From assembly GCA_009733575.1 (NCBI GenBank), contig ML769441.1, positions 179,352 through 243,351 of the forward strand: DNA of 64,000 nt, given 5' to 3'. Each line of letters opens with the position of its first letter. Position 1 is the first letter of the stretch. Under the pieces are notes generated by a model that worked only from the letters and a program-made list of their open reading frames with translations, was not told the origin of the DNA and did no database searches. Origin of the DNA: Gymnopus androsaceus JB14. Lineage: Eukaryota; Basidiomycota; Agaricomycetes; Agaricales; Omphalotaceae. Positions 1 through 12,027 of the stretch are shown here, piece after piece. Both the position numbers and the translations under genes were made by a program.

Positions 1-71
1 GGAAGCATTTATGAGATCATAACGCGTGATTGATAGAGCCAGCTTTGACCTCCCAGTTTGGATTATCCCGC

Positions 72-259
72 CCTGATCGACATTTCCCGCCGGTTCTTCT
101 CTCTTGCCAGGAAAATCAGTATATATTCGAGGTGGGTTAGTGGATGAGAATGCGTGATAGCAGCTTGACTCAGTTGATTATCGCTGATCGACATTTCGCG
201 TTCTCTCTTGCAGAAATCAGTATATATTCGAGGTGGGTTAGTGGATGAGAATGCGTGAT
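72..259. repeat. Tandem direct repeat, two units of about 75-87 bp
   Basis: Two imperfect copies (about 72-158 and 184-259) share a stretch that runs from CTGATCGACATTTC to GAGAATGCGTGAT. The first copy has small insertions. There is no coding potential. It looks like a simple local duplication. Confidence 0.8.
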
Positions 260-1549
260 TAATTTATTATTATCCAGGTTTTAATATCTTCAAAATACAT
301 CACGAAAGTATATACTATAATCTAGGCCGAAACATGCAACAGAAGCGACAGTCATTACAGGGCAAGAAAACCGAGGATGAATTGTAGGGACCGATGACAG
401 TGAGGATGCTAGGAATATGATGCCAGAAAAAATGCTGCAACGAAAAGTGATCAGTTTGAACCACTACGACGGAGGATTTTACACTCTGCCTACCTATGCA
501 GATCTAATCCAAACAATTCTTGATGATAATGAAAATTAAAGATAAAATGCAGCCGACACGAATTATTAGAGCAATAAGATGAAAATGAAAGTGCCGAATG
601 AGAAGGGGACAAGAAAAAGGTCCTTTGCAGATGTTTTAGACTGACGATGTAGTATTAGTCTATGCAGAGACGGAATGTACGAAAGGCTTTACTTAATACT
701 GACTGATTAATGTCAGCGAGGGCACCTAACGCACGAAGCAGCTTGTTGTACAGGTGCCGGTATACTCGCTGCGCATCCCGGTCGGCCGCAGGGTGCTTTG
801 ACCGCAAATGTCGAGCCGCAAGCCCGACATATAGTTTTGACTAGCGTACACATTGGGGAAGATCGATCAAGGACTGGGTGGTGTAGCATAGTCATAGCTC
901 ACCGAGATTTTAAAGAAGTAGTCTCAGATATGTGGGTGCACATTTCGCGGCCCAGAAAAACACATCGGGTGTATACGTTCGTCCTGTTTCAACAAACAGC
1001 TCAGAAGCGGATAAAAATTTCGATCCTATCGATTTGACCGTTGCTTGGACCTGGTCAAACAAACGACGTTATGACTACTTTGAGGGTGCCGATAGATGGG
1101 TGTGGGCGCCAAGAAGCGCGCAGAATATGTGTTTTGTGTGGTAGCAAGGGGATGGGGACATTTGGAGATAAGGGTAGTAGCCACAGCTGGACGGAATTGG
1201 ACCTCTAACGGTCGATTTTCCATAAGGATACGCGTGAACGTTCAAGGCCCCCATATCGATTCCAGAAAAGGGCAAAGCAACGCCGGAGAAAATCCATCCG
1301 TCGTGCGATATTCGACATGGTACTTCAGGCTCAAAGAAGCATTTGAGACCTAGAGCGATGTGAAATCATGGCTCGAAAAGATAGGAAGTAAGAGATGGGC
1401 AGATACTTACACTATCGGTACTGTAACCGGAATGGCCGGCGATGGCCAGGATTGGCAGCTCTCCGAAGCTCCGGCCGGCATTTCCGAAAAGTGTCACTGT
1501 GGGTCGAAAACGTGTCACCAGAACAGCAGGACCCACAACATCTCGAGAA
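260..1549. other. No supported gene
   Basis: Only short overlapping open frames on both strands, none with a recognisable domain or a coherent set of splice sites. Part of 1360-1549 could hold 5' exons of the kinase-like gene that follows, because no stop closes its frame immediately upstream of the chosen ATG, but I cannot fix them. Confidence 0.5.
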
Positions 1550-3144
1550 ATGGATCCAAGGCATTGCTCCATTCCTCGGAATGTTGTTGCGGCAGTAAGT
1601 AAGTAACCGGCGTCTATCTCTGCTTCCGATCTCCCTGCTCAAGATTTGCTTCTAGGTGTCAGTGGAGTTCATGACTTTGGCCTACCCGAAGCGCCACTAG
1701 AGAAATCTAAACAATACATTGTGTGCATTCTAATGAAGAATGGCCGCTCACTCATTGTACAGAGCGAAGACATCCCGCCTACACCGCCGGAGATATGGGA
1801 GAAAATGGACTACGATGACAAGATACGAGACCTTTATAGATTCGAAAATCTCCTCTCACATCGAGTGTCACTTATTGTGCGTTTAGTGTCACATTTGTTT
1901 GCATGTTAAGCTAACTCTTGAAATTGGCTTTAGGCTTCAGTTATTGACACGATTGATTTCGACAACTATCAGTATGCATTCTTGGTCTCCGATGGCATAT
2001 CTTCGCAACATCGTCTTGTATGTCAGAATCCGGCCAATATAACTCCATTTTCTGCCTCACTAGGATGGCTTCCTCGGGTTCAAGAATCCGATATCGAAGT
2101 CATTCAGTGGATGAACGATAGAGTGCGATGTATCTGGAATTATCGACATGTCGGTGAGTGCAGTATACCACTGTCAAGAACGTGTTGGAATACTCATTGC
2201 CCTTAGAGGTTTTCGTACCCTATTCCTTTAGCAAACGATTTTGGATTCAACAAATGATCGACATGCTGTATCTTTTTGAAAAGCACAAACTTGACATCAC
2301 ATTCGAGCCACTAGCTCTCGTCACTCGAGGGAGCGAAATCAGAGGGATTATGATGGCGCAAACCGAGGGTCAGACCGGTGGAAATGCGAGATCGCAAATT
2401 GGTAAGTTAAATGGACTTTAATGGATAGTGAATGGTTAATTATCTCCTCAGTTATATGAGGTGGTGTCCAAGATGCACGAAGCCAACATTGTTTACCAAA
2501 ATCTTATCGGTCCAGATTTTGTGTTGATTCACAACAACAAGCTACGTTTCACCCAGTGTATTCATTCATTTGTTCATTACAATGGCGACAAGGACGAAGA
2601 TAGACTACGCTGGGAAAATACCAACTGGGAGGACCTTGATCAACTTTTCAAAATAATCCCTCGGGACAACGATTTCCCAATTCATGTAGCCACTCATGGC
2701 CGTAAACCTACCCTACTCAACTACATCTCCTCCCCAGAGCACTTCTTCCTCTCGCCCTCCACCTTCGTGAGTATACTTGAATACATGGCCCAAAACCGCA
2801 CGCAAAAAAGCAGGAAATCAATCACAGTCACACCCGAGTCCCGATCTTCTACGATCAAGCTGGCCGATGTATCGTCCAATACCTGCATTACTCGCAGAAA
2901 GCTATCATACCATCCCTATCACAGCGTAATTAAGAGCAAGACTTTGCTTCTTACTGTCACCGACGATGATATCCCTTCGACCCTTGTCATTACGAGGAGA
3001 AAGAATATCTCGGGTTCTAGAGTCACTGGCAGAGCGGGCTCTACCGAAAGCGACCGGACCCTTGTGGATGCGGATGATGCCACTATTGTCGGCGACAATG
3101 ACAAGTGGATGGACGACTCGAAACCCTTCTGGCAATCTCAGTAA
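1550..3144 (+). pseudogene. Kinase-like protein gene, upstream tandem copy, frameshifted
   Basis: Five exons align one-to-one with the downstream copy: 1550-1598, 1656-1876, 1934-2153, 2207-2401, 2452-3144. The exon lengths match the other copy except exon 4, which is 195 nt instead of 194 because of one extra base near 2371 (GGGTCAGACC against GGGTAGACC). This shifts the frame before the last exon, so the gene is broken unless the base is an assembly error. The encoded protein has a C-terminal part with the look of a very divergent protein kinase: a KMHEANIVYQN stretch where a kinase has its catalytic loop, but no HRD aspartate and no DFG. If it is kinase-related it would be a pseudokinase; this family call is inference. 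The last third (2790-3144) is Ser/Thr-rich and diverges most from the paralogue. Confidence 0.55.
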
Positions 3145-3729
3145 CTTGTATTTTCCTATCGGTAATTTATTGTTTTCTTTATGTTGTGGTTTCTGCTATT
3201 ACGAATTGTTGTTGTCTGTATAATATCCATACATCTGTATGATTCACTATGTGCTCTTGCATTCGTTTATATTTCCCAAGTACTCTTTGCTCCTTAACCT
3301 CCTGTTTTCGCTTCGTTATTTAGATGTAGCCTATTGATCATTTGCTTACTTACTGTTTGGATTTGCTGTAGAATTCCATTACTACCTTGACTTATCATAC
3401 ATTTATCAATTGACTTTTACGATGGAAGGTGATGAACTATTAGTACTGGTGAGTTTTTTTCAACCGTTTTTACTTTTCGCGCCCTGTGAGCCGTAGAACA
3501 CTCCCAAAAAATTGGCAGGCCGGGTCCGCAATGATGGGACCCACAAGTGTTGGACATCTCTCTTTTTCCTTCTCACTCCCTGCTCTTTCATCTGAGGTGA
3601 ATCGCAGATCCATTTTGCAACCTACGACCCGTACGAACAGATATTCTGTAGCTGCTTCTTCCTTAGGTACTATCCTATGGGCTGATCCGTCTATATCATT
3701 TCTCTGATCTTCAGACGCACGCCAACAGA
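3145..3729. other. Intergenic spacer between tandem copies
   Basis: AT-rich spacer with no gene that I can support. The homology between the two kinase-like copies begins abruptly at the ATGGATCC start codon region (1550 and 3730), so this spacer is not part of the duplicated unit. Confidence 0.5.
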
Positions 3730-5260
3730 ATGGATCCGAGGCGCTGCTCTATTCCCCGAAATGTTGTTGCGGCAGTAAGTAAGTAACCCGGTCGATGACT
3801 ACGTACTCGTAGATTGCGCTCACGATTTGCTTCATTAGGCGTCAGTGGAGTACATGAGTTTGGCCTACCCGGAGTGCCACTAGAGAAATCTAAACAATAC
3901 ATCGTATGCATTCTAATGAAGAATGGCCGCTCACTCATTATACAGAGCGAAGACATTCCGCCTACACCACTGGAGATATGGGAGAAAATGGACTACGATG
4001 ACAAAATACGAGACCTTTACAGATTCGAATCTCTCCTCTCACAACGAGTGTCACTTATTGTGCGTTCTAATACTTGAATATTTCTCTGTTGATTACTAGC
4101 GCTCATCGTTCAGTCGTTGCAGGCTTCCGTTATTGACACAATCGACTTTGAGAGCGCTGAGTATGCGTTTTTAGAGTCTAGCAGCGATGGGACTTCACAA
4201 GAGCTCATATGCCAGAATCCGGCCAATATAACTCCGTTTTCTGCTTCGCTAGGATGGCTTCCTCGGGTTCAAGAATCCGATATAGAAGTCATTCAGTGGA
4301 TGCACGATAGAGTGCGATGTATTTGGAATTATCGACATGTCGGTGAGTACGGGATACCACTGTCAAGAACTTGTTGGAATACTCATTGCCCTTAGAGGTT
4401 TTCGTACCCTATTCCTTTAGCAAACGATGTTGGATTCAGCAAATGATCGACATGCTGTGTCTTTTTGAAAAGCACAAACTTGACATCACGTTCGAGCCAC
4501 TAGCTCTCGTCATTCGAGGGAATGAAATCAGAGGGATTATGATGGCGCAAACCGAGGGTAGACCGGTGGAAATGCGAGATCGAAAATTGGTGAGTTAAAT
4601 GGATTCTGATGGATGGTAAATGGTGAATTATCTCTTCAGCTGTATGAAGTTGTGCTAAAGATGCACGAAGCCAATATTGTTTACCAAAATTTTATCGGTC
4701 CAGATTTTGTGTTGATTCACAACAGCAAACTACGTTTCACCCAGTGTATTCATTCATTTGTTCACTACACTGGCAACGACGAAGATAGACTACGCTGGGA
4801 AAATACCAACTGGGAGGACCTTGATCAACTCTTCAAGATAATTCCTCGAGACAACGATTTCCCAATTCATGTAGCCACTCATGGCCGTAAACCTACCCTA
4901 CTCAACTACATCTCCTCCCCAGAGCACTTCTTCCTCTCGCCCTCCACCTTCGTGAGTATACTTGAATACATGGCTCAAAATCGCACCTCAAAAAATAGGA
5001 AACCATTCATTGACAATAAACCTGCCTCTCGTTCTCCCATGCTCCAGCTGGCCAATGATTCACCCACTTCCAGCGGAACGTCGTCGTACCACCCATATCG
5101 TGGCGTTAGTTCGACCAAGGTCTTGCTTCTAGCGCTCTGTGTGCACACAGAACATGAGTGCCTGGTCATTTCGCGTCAACCGGACATTTCGAATGGTGGA
5201 ATCAGAGCGATCTCTGTGGAGAGCGATCGGACCCTCACGGATGGCCACAATGATGAGTAG
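3730..5260 (+). CDS. Kinase-like (possible pseudokinase) protein, downstream tandem copy
   Basis: A five-exon model gives a continuous 434-residue protein: 3730-3778, 3839-4059, 4123-4342, 4396-4589, 4640-5260, stop TAG. All splice phases agree and the introns (47-63 nt) have GT-AG ends. The N-terminal half is unfamiliar. The C-terminal half (from about residue 229) begins with an alpha-helical LYEVVLKMHEANIVYQN motif that resembles the region before the catalytic loop of kinases, followed by a strand-like VLIHNSKLRF; catalytic Asp residues are missing. A WENTNWEDLDQLF segment and the C-terminal Ser-rich tail have no match that I recognise. The start at 3730 is chosen because homology with the first copy starts there; further upstream exons are possible. 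Function unknown; the pseudokinase reading is a weak inference. Confidence 0.6.
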
Positions 5261-5799
5261 ACGAATGTCATCCAGATTTTCCTTGATGTATGCACTCTAT
5301 CCAGCTTCTTACTACTTCCTCTATGTTGTAAAATAAAATGGGATATATAAACGGCCCATGTTGATTGTGAGATCAAACTCACATTAGACTGTAGCACTAA
5401 TAATAAGTAAAGCAGCTCGCATCTCAACCCGTAGTACTTCTGCCTTCTTTCACCGAGTCGACCGAAAGACGTTAACACTCGGTGCCAATACACAAACTAT
5501 CATCAAATGCTTTTCCTCAGAATCGGGATCAGCGAACTTGTGTACACAGACCCGATCGAAAAGGAACGGGTTCGCGAATCACTGGCGTCTAATTAGCGCT
5601 ATCAAACCTAAAAGGGCTTATGAGACAATCTGACATACTGGAGAAATACAGCTTTCTACTTGCTACTTGTGTGTTGTCGCTGGAAGACGGCGCCTGCGGG
5701 GCGCTGTTCCGGTCCCGACGTTACCTTACTTATTGCCGACAGTAATAGTTCTTACAGCAAGTCTCAGAGATCGTTGAAGAAATGCCGCAGAAATGACCA
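5261..5799. other. No supported gene
   Basis: Non-coding by inspection; no splice-consistent reading frame and no repeat seen. Confidence 0.4.
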
Positions 5800-6696
5800 A
5801 TCGTAGGAGAGTGAGAAAGCTTGACTTGAGCCAACCGTGGCAGCTACTGCCCTACACGGAATGTAGTTGATGATCATTCTGTAGCTGGTTGGGACCGGGA
5901 GTCGAACAGCAAGTCGGGAAAAATCCGTTTGCTATGGAGGGCGCGACGCCCGTCGAAATAGCTACCAGTATTGCCGTGGGCTGTAGCATGTAGCATATAG
6001 AGGATGCCATGGCCAGAGGTCAATCAACTTGAATGCGTGCAAACTAACACATCGAAAACCCAACCAGACCAGTGGTTGATTACGCCCACGGGGACACCTG
6101 AAGGGCACCACTAAACCCCTCCCCGCGTACATCGCTTTTGCGCAACAGGCGTAGCGTAGCGTTATGCAGACCGAAGACAGCTGAAAGAGAATGAATACCA
6201 ACAACGGATCGTTGATCAAAGCGGTGTCCAAATGGGCATTGTCCCGACGTTCGATATAAAGGATAGACGTGCCCCACATAGAAAATGCCCTAGTAGGGGA
6301 TATCGCAGCGGGATTGAAGTGTTTCCGATCCTATGACCATTGGGAAGAATACAAAGCGAGAAAACAGGAACTGTAGCTTGACTTGAGCTTTTAGTTTGTC
6401 GGCCGATGTCACCAAGCGATGATTTTGCGCGTACCGAGATCGCAAAGCAGCTTAAGGAACTGAGGAAAGCGCACTGCAAATATAACACATAGTATCAACA
6501 TTAATTAATCTTTCATAAGTCGTGAAAGCATCGTGACAAGTCATTATGTGTTGTCGGAAGATTAAATAATAAAGATAATCTTCATGATGCAAACCAGATC
6601 CACTCCAAATTCCACCTCCGCACTACAACAATACGTGACTGAACTCGGCGATAGTCACCACTGCGGAGGTCATGTACATCCAAATCATCGATAGCA

Positions 6697-7050
6697 TTAT
6701 GTCCCTCGCTTGAGAGCTAGTGGAAGCCGTAGCTGCAGCGGTGGCCGTACTGATATTTCCTCATCAGCGGACGCACGTAGCAGCGTACTTACTAGAGCAC
6801 AAATGTTCCTCATTCTCTGCACAACGCTGTCCAGGTTTCGTGCTGCGAGAACGCCCGTTTGATTCATTTTCTCAGAGCTATTGATTACCTTTAGTTCGGA
6901 AGAGTGACTGGATCTGGATGGACGCACCAGTCGACGCATTGAGGAAGGACGGATTGGAAGGTTTCCGTGCAGACACATTCAATTAATTCGATGATGTCAA
7001 TGAATGTTCCGAGATTGAAGATGGTTTATTCCGACGGATCTGGGATGCTA
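6697..7050 (-). pseudogene. Relic of the secreted cysteine/GPI-type protein
   Basis: The middle and C-terminal exons of the gene at 12028-12855 can be traced: an ECVCTETFQSV stretch, a short intron that ends TAG at about 6870, then NQTGVLAARNLDSVVQ and MRNICAL. After that, small deletions destroy the frame, so the Ser/Thr-rich region and hydrophobic tail are lost. Homology stops near 7050 and the signal-peptide exon is absent. The relic lies just downstream of the NmrA-like gene. It is a dead copy, not an alternative gene. Confidence 0.75.
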
Positions 7051-7331
7051 CTACTGTTGCCCCTGCGGGATCACAGTGGTTATGTCCATTCAGTTGCCTT
7101 TTCACCTTGGAAGCGTATTGTACAAAGATGATTCAAGTTGATAGGGCCTACGTTCGCCAGGCGTTCTTAAATCTGCGATGCAACGAGGATTCTTAGCACA
7201 TACATAATCTGACACTTGGCATACTGTAAAGCAAGTTGTAACCGAGATCGATTTCTCAATCGCGGGAAAGATCAAAGCTGGGTTTATCAGCCCAGAAAGG
7301 AAAATGGTATCAAAAGATTTCCATAATTTCC

Positions 7332-8476
7332 TCACACTGGCAGCTCCGACGCATCATACGTAAAAGTAGGAGGGTTCTTGTAAAACTCTTTAGCCAACTC
7401 TTCTATCGACGGAGGCTGATAATCGGGGTACAGCTCCCTCGCATCCAACGCACCGTCCTTGACAGCATTCTCGACGGTGTTATCTCCACGAACATACAGT
7501 GATTTGGCATAACCGTAGACGAGTGCGTCAAGAGTGCTTCGACCAATTCTGGACTCGAGCTCTTCAGCAGAAACCTGTAAATCCAGAATAAAGTTAGATC
7601 ATCATATCATGAAGGCCATTGCAAGTACATACCTTTGGATAGTCATCGAAATTCTCTCCAGAAACCTTCGTACCCAGCGCCCACCCCTCTTCAAGAGTGA
7701 TCTCCCCGTCATATGCTTGCACAGTCTTATTGAGGGTTCTCGGATCCACTACAATACGCTTGACGAATTCGCCTAGGCTCTGGTACGCAGTATGTGCGAC
7801 TTTGACGTTACCTGCGCCAATAAACTCTTTGCCGTTGTCCTCGAATGGGCTGGATTTGACGCCGTGGGGGTAGGGAAACATGAAGTTTGTCCACCATCCG
7901 ACTTGGATGAATGTGTGTGGGATGTTATTCTCGATGATGAAGTCCCGGGTGGCAAGTTTCTGTTGACGGTCATAATAGACATCAGATATGTATGCGAATT
8001 GTAGAAGGAGTACTTAAAAGGGACTCGCACTCACAAGGTCTTGCATGACAAATACCCCGCGAGGGATTCGTGGACCAAAGTCACTAGGCACCACACGTTT
8101 AACGCCAGCCCGCTTGGCAGCGAGGAGAAGAGGCTTTTGGTCGACGAAAGCGAGCACAGTACAGATTACGATATCGATACCTTGAAGGGCCTTTTCCAAA
8201 TCTTGTGCCGTGCTTGTGACGATGTCACCGGGGATGATTTCAACTCCTAGTGCTTCGAGTTGTTTCGTTTCGGGTTTGGATAGGGATGTAGGACGAACGA
8301 GGGCCTTTACTGCCTGTTGTAAATAGTAAAGGGCGTCAGCGTACTCTGGCGATAAAGGAATGAGGAAATGTAAATCAAGTACTCACGAGTTGCTCAGAGG
8401 TAACCAGGGCTTTCGCAATCATCAGACCGGTGTAGCCAGTCGCTCCAACTTGGAGGACAGTTTGTTTCGAAGGCAT
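7332..8476 (-). CDS. NmrA-like / isoflavone-reductase-like NAD(P)-binding protein
   Basis: Four exons (8387-8476, 8035-8313, 7633-7959, 7332-7574), all spliced in phase 0, give a 312-residue protein that ends at TGA. Residues 9-17 carry the Rossmann motif QVGATGYTG (GxxGxxG) typical of atypical short-chain dehydrogenases of the NmrA/PCBER group. A VVPSDFGP stretch at about residue 110 is the usual family signature. About 310 residues is the normal family length. These proteins either reduce small molecules with NADPH or act as redox-sensing regulators; the substrate cannot be told from sequence. The introns (49-75 nt) are canonical. No other metabolic gene lies beside it, so no pathway is implied. 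It is the only intact metabolic-type gene in the left third and sits inside one copy of an old segmental duplication. Confidence 0.92.
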
Positions 8477-9029
8477 AGTAGATAGGTAGGTAGGCTAGGG
8501 ATGGGAGATTTCGAGGGATAATTCTTCTCCTTAAATAAATGTAATAAGCGGCCTGGAGAGGGTGACTTTGTCACTTGCCCGAAGGATATACGCCAAACTA
8601 AAATAAAATAATGCCCGTGAAATCGGAAATCGGGTATTACTTACCACTGGTGACTGTATCAGTAATATTCCGCATTTCGGGTATCCCGACGGTTGACCCG
8701 GGCCTTTCCGCCCAGTGTAGTTGTCCTATCGTTGGGTAATTAGCACGAAGTAATCAGCATGAAAAAGTGAAGTCTTGGTCAAGTATTGACAATAAAGCGC
8801 TTGCTTATTACTTAGCGTCGCTCGTGTTTTCGGTTTCCTCGCGTCCCACGTGAATCAGTCTCCATGATTCTACTATACCACTTTGATGGGTCAATAGGTC
8901 ACAATCGTCAGCATTTCAGTTTTCGCCACAACACGTCCTGTCTAACGGACCCATTGCAATTGCTACTCCGCCTTTGAAGGCAATTCCTCTCACTCGGGCG
9001 GACTTGGCATGCGAAGCTAGACAGTACAG
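8477..9029. other. Upstream region of the NmrA-like gene
   Basis: Non-coding. It probably contains the promoter of the minus-strand NmrA-like gene; no sharp TATA or operator motif is evident. Confidence 0.4.
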
Positions 9030-9399
9030 CTCCCAGCGTCAGCAGAGATTCCAGGTCCAGGTCCAGGCCCACATCTATATCCTGCTACTGCGATAACTGG
9101 TCAGTAATAGTTTCTGTTTCGTTTTGTCTTACTATTCTTGAGTGTTGAGTTTACGGACGGATAAACATACATTACGTTTGCTGAGAGATTCAGAGAACGT
9201 GAACGATTCTAACTGATTCCTGAAACGACCTCCCTTCACAGGCTCATTACCATTAAAAATAGTAATACTACTATGCCAGGTCGAGAACACTCATTGCCCT
9301 TGCTAGGCCATGAACTCGAGCAATAGTATAACAGGGACCCCATATCTCCCTCTTACGACCACAAATGACCGTGAACCATGTCTCATAATTCATTTCACC

Positions 9400-9990
9400 C
9401 AACATGTTCTCACTCATCCTCCTCTCGTTAACCCTCTTTGTCTTTCCCAATTTGAGAACGACGAGCTGTCATCGCCGGAAAAAATAGTCAGGAACATCCG
9501 TCATGCACGATGTAGGTCTTATGCAAACCTTCATGACCTCCTGCGGCTCCCAACCCTGCAACTCCGCCTCCTTCAACACTACCTCCGCCTCTTGGTTTGA
9601 AATCCAAGAACAAGGTCGTGTCCTAGGAAGTACTGACAACACTTGATTTATGTCTTTCATGAATTCTGGTGCTCCAACCAATGTCACTATTCCTTCGAAC
9701 ATCGCGCCAGGGAACTATATCATCCGACATGAGCTCATTGCGTTGCAGATCGCGAGCGGAAGGAGGACCAGAGGGCGGAATTGGGAATGATGTTAGAGAA
9801 TGAAACGGTGACGCTTCCTGGGGTGTAGATCCGGGTATTCTTATCAATGGTGCATGTCCTGTTTCTGCTTTGGCTCTGATATAATAAACTAATTGCAATC
9901 TCTACTATATATTATACAGGTCTACGACGATGTTACTGCCGCTTATGTGTTTCCTGGTCCTGCTATAGTTGCGTTCAGGTCTGGTAACAG
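9400..9990 (+). pseudogene. Decayed AA9-like (former GH61) lytic polysaccharide monooxygenase, copy 1
   Basis: Pieces of an AA9-like protein occur in order but in different frames. A Cys-rich piece from 9533 with TSASWFEIQEQG corresponds to the WFKI region of AA9 proteins. At about 9660-9760 comes VTIPSNIAPGNYIIRHEL, the family's most typical segment, including the conserved RHE. At about 9795-9845 there is ETVTLPG, then DPGILIN after a shift. At 9921-9975 there is VYDDVTAAYVFPGPA, the family's C-terminal strand. Stops and shifts separate the pieces, and the N-terminal copper-binding His cannot be found. AA9 enzymes cut cellulose oxidatively outside the cell; this copy is dead. The Ser/Thr/Pro-coding DNA that follows (to about 10450) may be its former linker. 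Confidence 0.65.
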
Positions 9991-11104
9991 GAATTCTGTA
10001 CACCACATCGTCGTTTGGATTTGGCGCTGCTGGTCCTAGTTTTACTCCAGCGCTATCGCCAACTCAAACACTGCTCACGGCTCTACGGATACTAGTGCAG
10101 GTCCAGCACTTTCTGCTTTACCTCATGGACTAGCCGATTAGGTATTTTGGAGGCCTGTCAAACCCCTTTGACGCTTCATCCAGCAACCCGCCCTCAGCTT
10201 CTTGAACCCTAGTACCTATTGGTCCTCCGTCAATGTCTCTGTCCCCGCCGATGCCAATATATCCAGGATATTCCCTGCTCAGGTTGGAATGGGTGTGAGT
10301 AGTATGAAATCCAGAGTCCCAGGTCTCATCATGCGCCTGCCAAGCCAAATATTGTCCCTTCTACTACTTCGACTGTGCCTCTTGATACGATGCCTACTCC
10401 CATTGGTGGTACTAAGCCCATAATTGTGTGAAGTGCGTCGGAGCCTGTGGACATCGATTCCAGTGCCAGTAGCTAATCTTTCCAACCGCAATGCCAACTC
10501 CCTTGGAAACCTGACCGACAAGCTCATCGTCATCTGCAGCCGACACAGGCGAACCCAACATCAACGCCGTTAGGACTAGGACTGCGTTTCGATGGGGCGT
10601 GTGGACGGGCGCGTGGTTGTTCAGCCAGTGTTCCAGAGACAACTGCAGTGTCGGTATTGGCGCCTGCTGGGTCTCTTTGGGTAGCCTTTGGTGGATGCGG
10701 AGCGCATTCATACACATATCCCCATCCTGGATACCGAATTCAATCCCGAAGAGTCAAGTTGGTGGTTGGAACTTTGAGAGTTGAGGTGTGCAGGAGTGAG
10801 AATCGGTTAGTGGCGAGCGACTCAAGGCCTAGACACAGACACGAGATTTAGATTGCGCCTTGGGGGACCGTTGGTATATGGGCGGTGAACCGTAACGGGA
10901 TTTAGGATTAGGATTTAGATACCGACTTATGCCTCGGTTTGACGCGTACAGTTGATCATTGATCATGAGCGTTATGCTTATATATGGGCTTGTGCACAGC
11001 GTTTTTGTCGTATTGGTTAACGCGGTTAGGGTGCGTGCAAAGCAGCTAGACGTCGAAGGATCCCCATGTTACTAACATGAAGTAATTGGAGGCTAGGGAT
11101 GAGT
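9991..11104. other. Degenerate low-complexity tail of the first duplication block
   Basis: Sequence rich in CCT/CTC/ACT words that in broken frames reads as Ser/Thr/Pro linker. It matches 13840-15300 in scattered blocks. No open gene is supported. Confidence 0.45.
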
Positions 11105-12027
11105 ATAGGAGAACGAGAAAGCTTGACTCGAACCAACAGTCGGCAGCAGCTACTGCCCCTGGAGTATAGTTGATGGTCGTTCTGTAGGCTGGCGGGGGGC
11201 GGGAGTCGGGCGGCAAGTCGGGAAAATCCGTTGATATAGAGGCGCGACGCCCGTCGAAATAGCTGCCAGTATCGCCGTGGGCTGTAGCATGTAGCATATA
11301 GGGTGATACCATGGCTAGAAGTCACAGAGTCGGTCAACTTGAATGCGTGCAAACAAATATCTCCAGAAACCAACCAGACCAGTGGATAGTTACACGGGGA
11401 CACTTGAAGGGCACGATTTACATCCCCGTACATCGTTTCTGCATGACAGGCGTATCGTGAGCTAGAATAGTAAAAATCAGAGCTCCTGCTCCCCCTGTCC
11501 CCACATCCTTTTGGCTCCTAATGCCTTTGAGTCGGCGGGTATGGCAAAAGTGAAATGGTAGAATTATGCAGACTAAAGACAGCTGAAAGAGAATGAAGAC
11601 CAGCGTCGAATCGTTGATCAGAGCGGTGTCTACCGGGTCTTGTCCCGATCTTCGATATCAAGGACAGACGTGCCCCACATAGAAAAGCGCCTAGTAGGGG
11701 ATATCGCAGCGGGATTGAAGTGTTTCCGATCTTGAGCCGTTCTGACTATGACCATGGAAAAGCGAGGAAACAAGGAATTGTAGCTTCGCTTGGGCTTTGA
11801 GTTTGTCGACCGATGCCACCAAGCGCGTACCGAACGGGATCGCAAAGCAGCTTTAGGAACTGAAGAAAGTGCACTGCAAAAGTAACATATAGTATCAACA
11901 TTAATCATTCGTTCGTAAGTCGTGAAAGCATCGTGACAAGTCATTAGGTATCGTTGAAAAAAATTAATAAAGATAATCCTCATGATGCAAGCCAGATCCA
12001 CTCCAAATCCCAAATCCCACCACCGCA

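Larger units (their letters stand above)
5800..10900. repeat. Segmental duplication, first block
   Basis: Non-coding and pseudogene DNA here recurs in the same order at 11105-15300. Shared landmarks are GCGCGACGCCCGTCGAAATA (5941 and 11242), the minus-strand secreted-protein gene (relic at about 6697-7030, intact at 12028-12855), and the AA9-like relic (about 9530-9980 and 13400-13800). Divergence is high and there are many indels, so the duplication is old. The NmrA-like gene at 7332-8476 has no counterpart in the second block. Confidence 0.75.

Noticed and set aside
5962..6279. Minus-strand open frame that recurs at 11026-11433
   Set aside because: The similarity is explained by the segmental duplication. 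The two frames differ by indels and show no domain or splice support.
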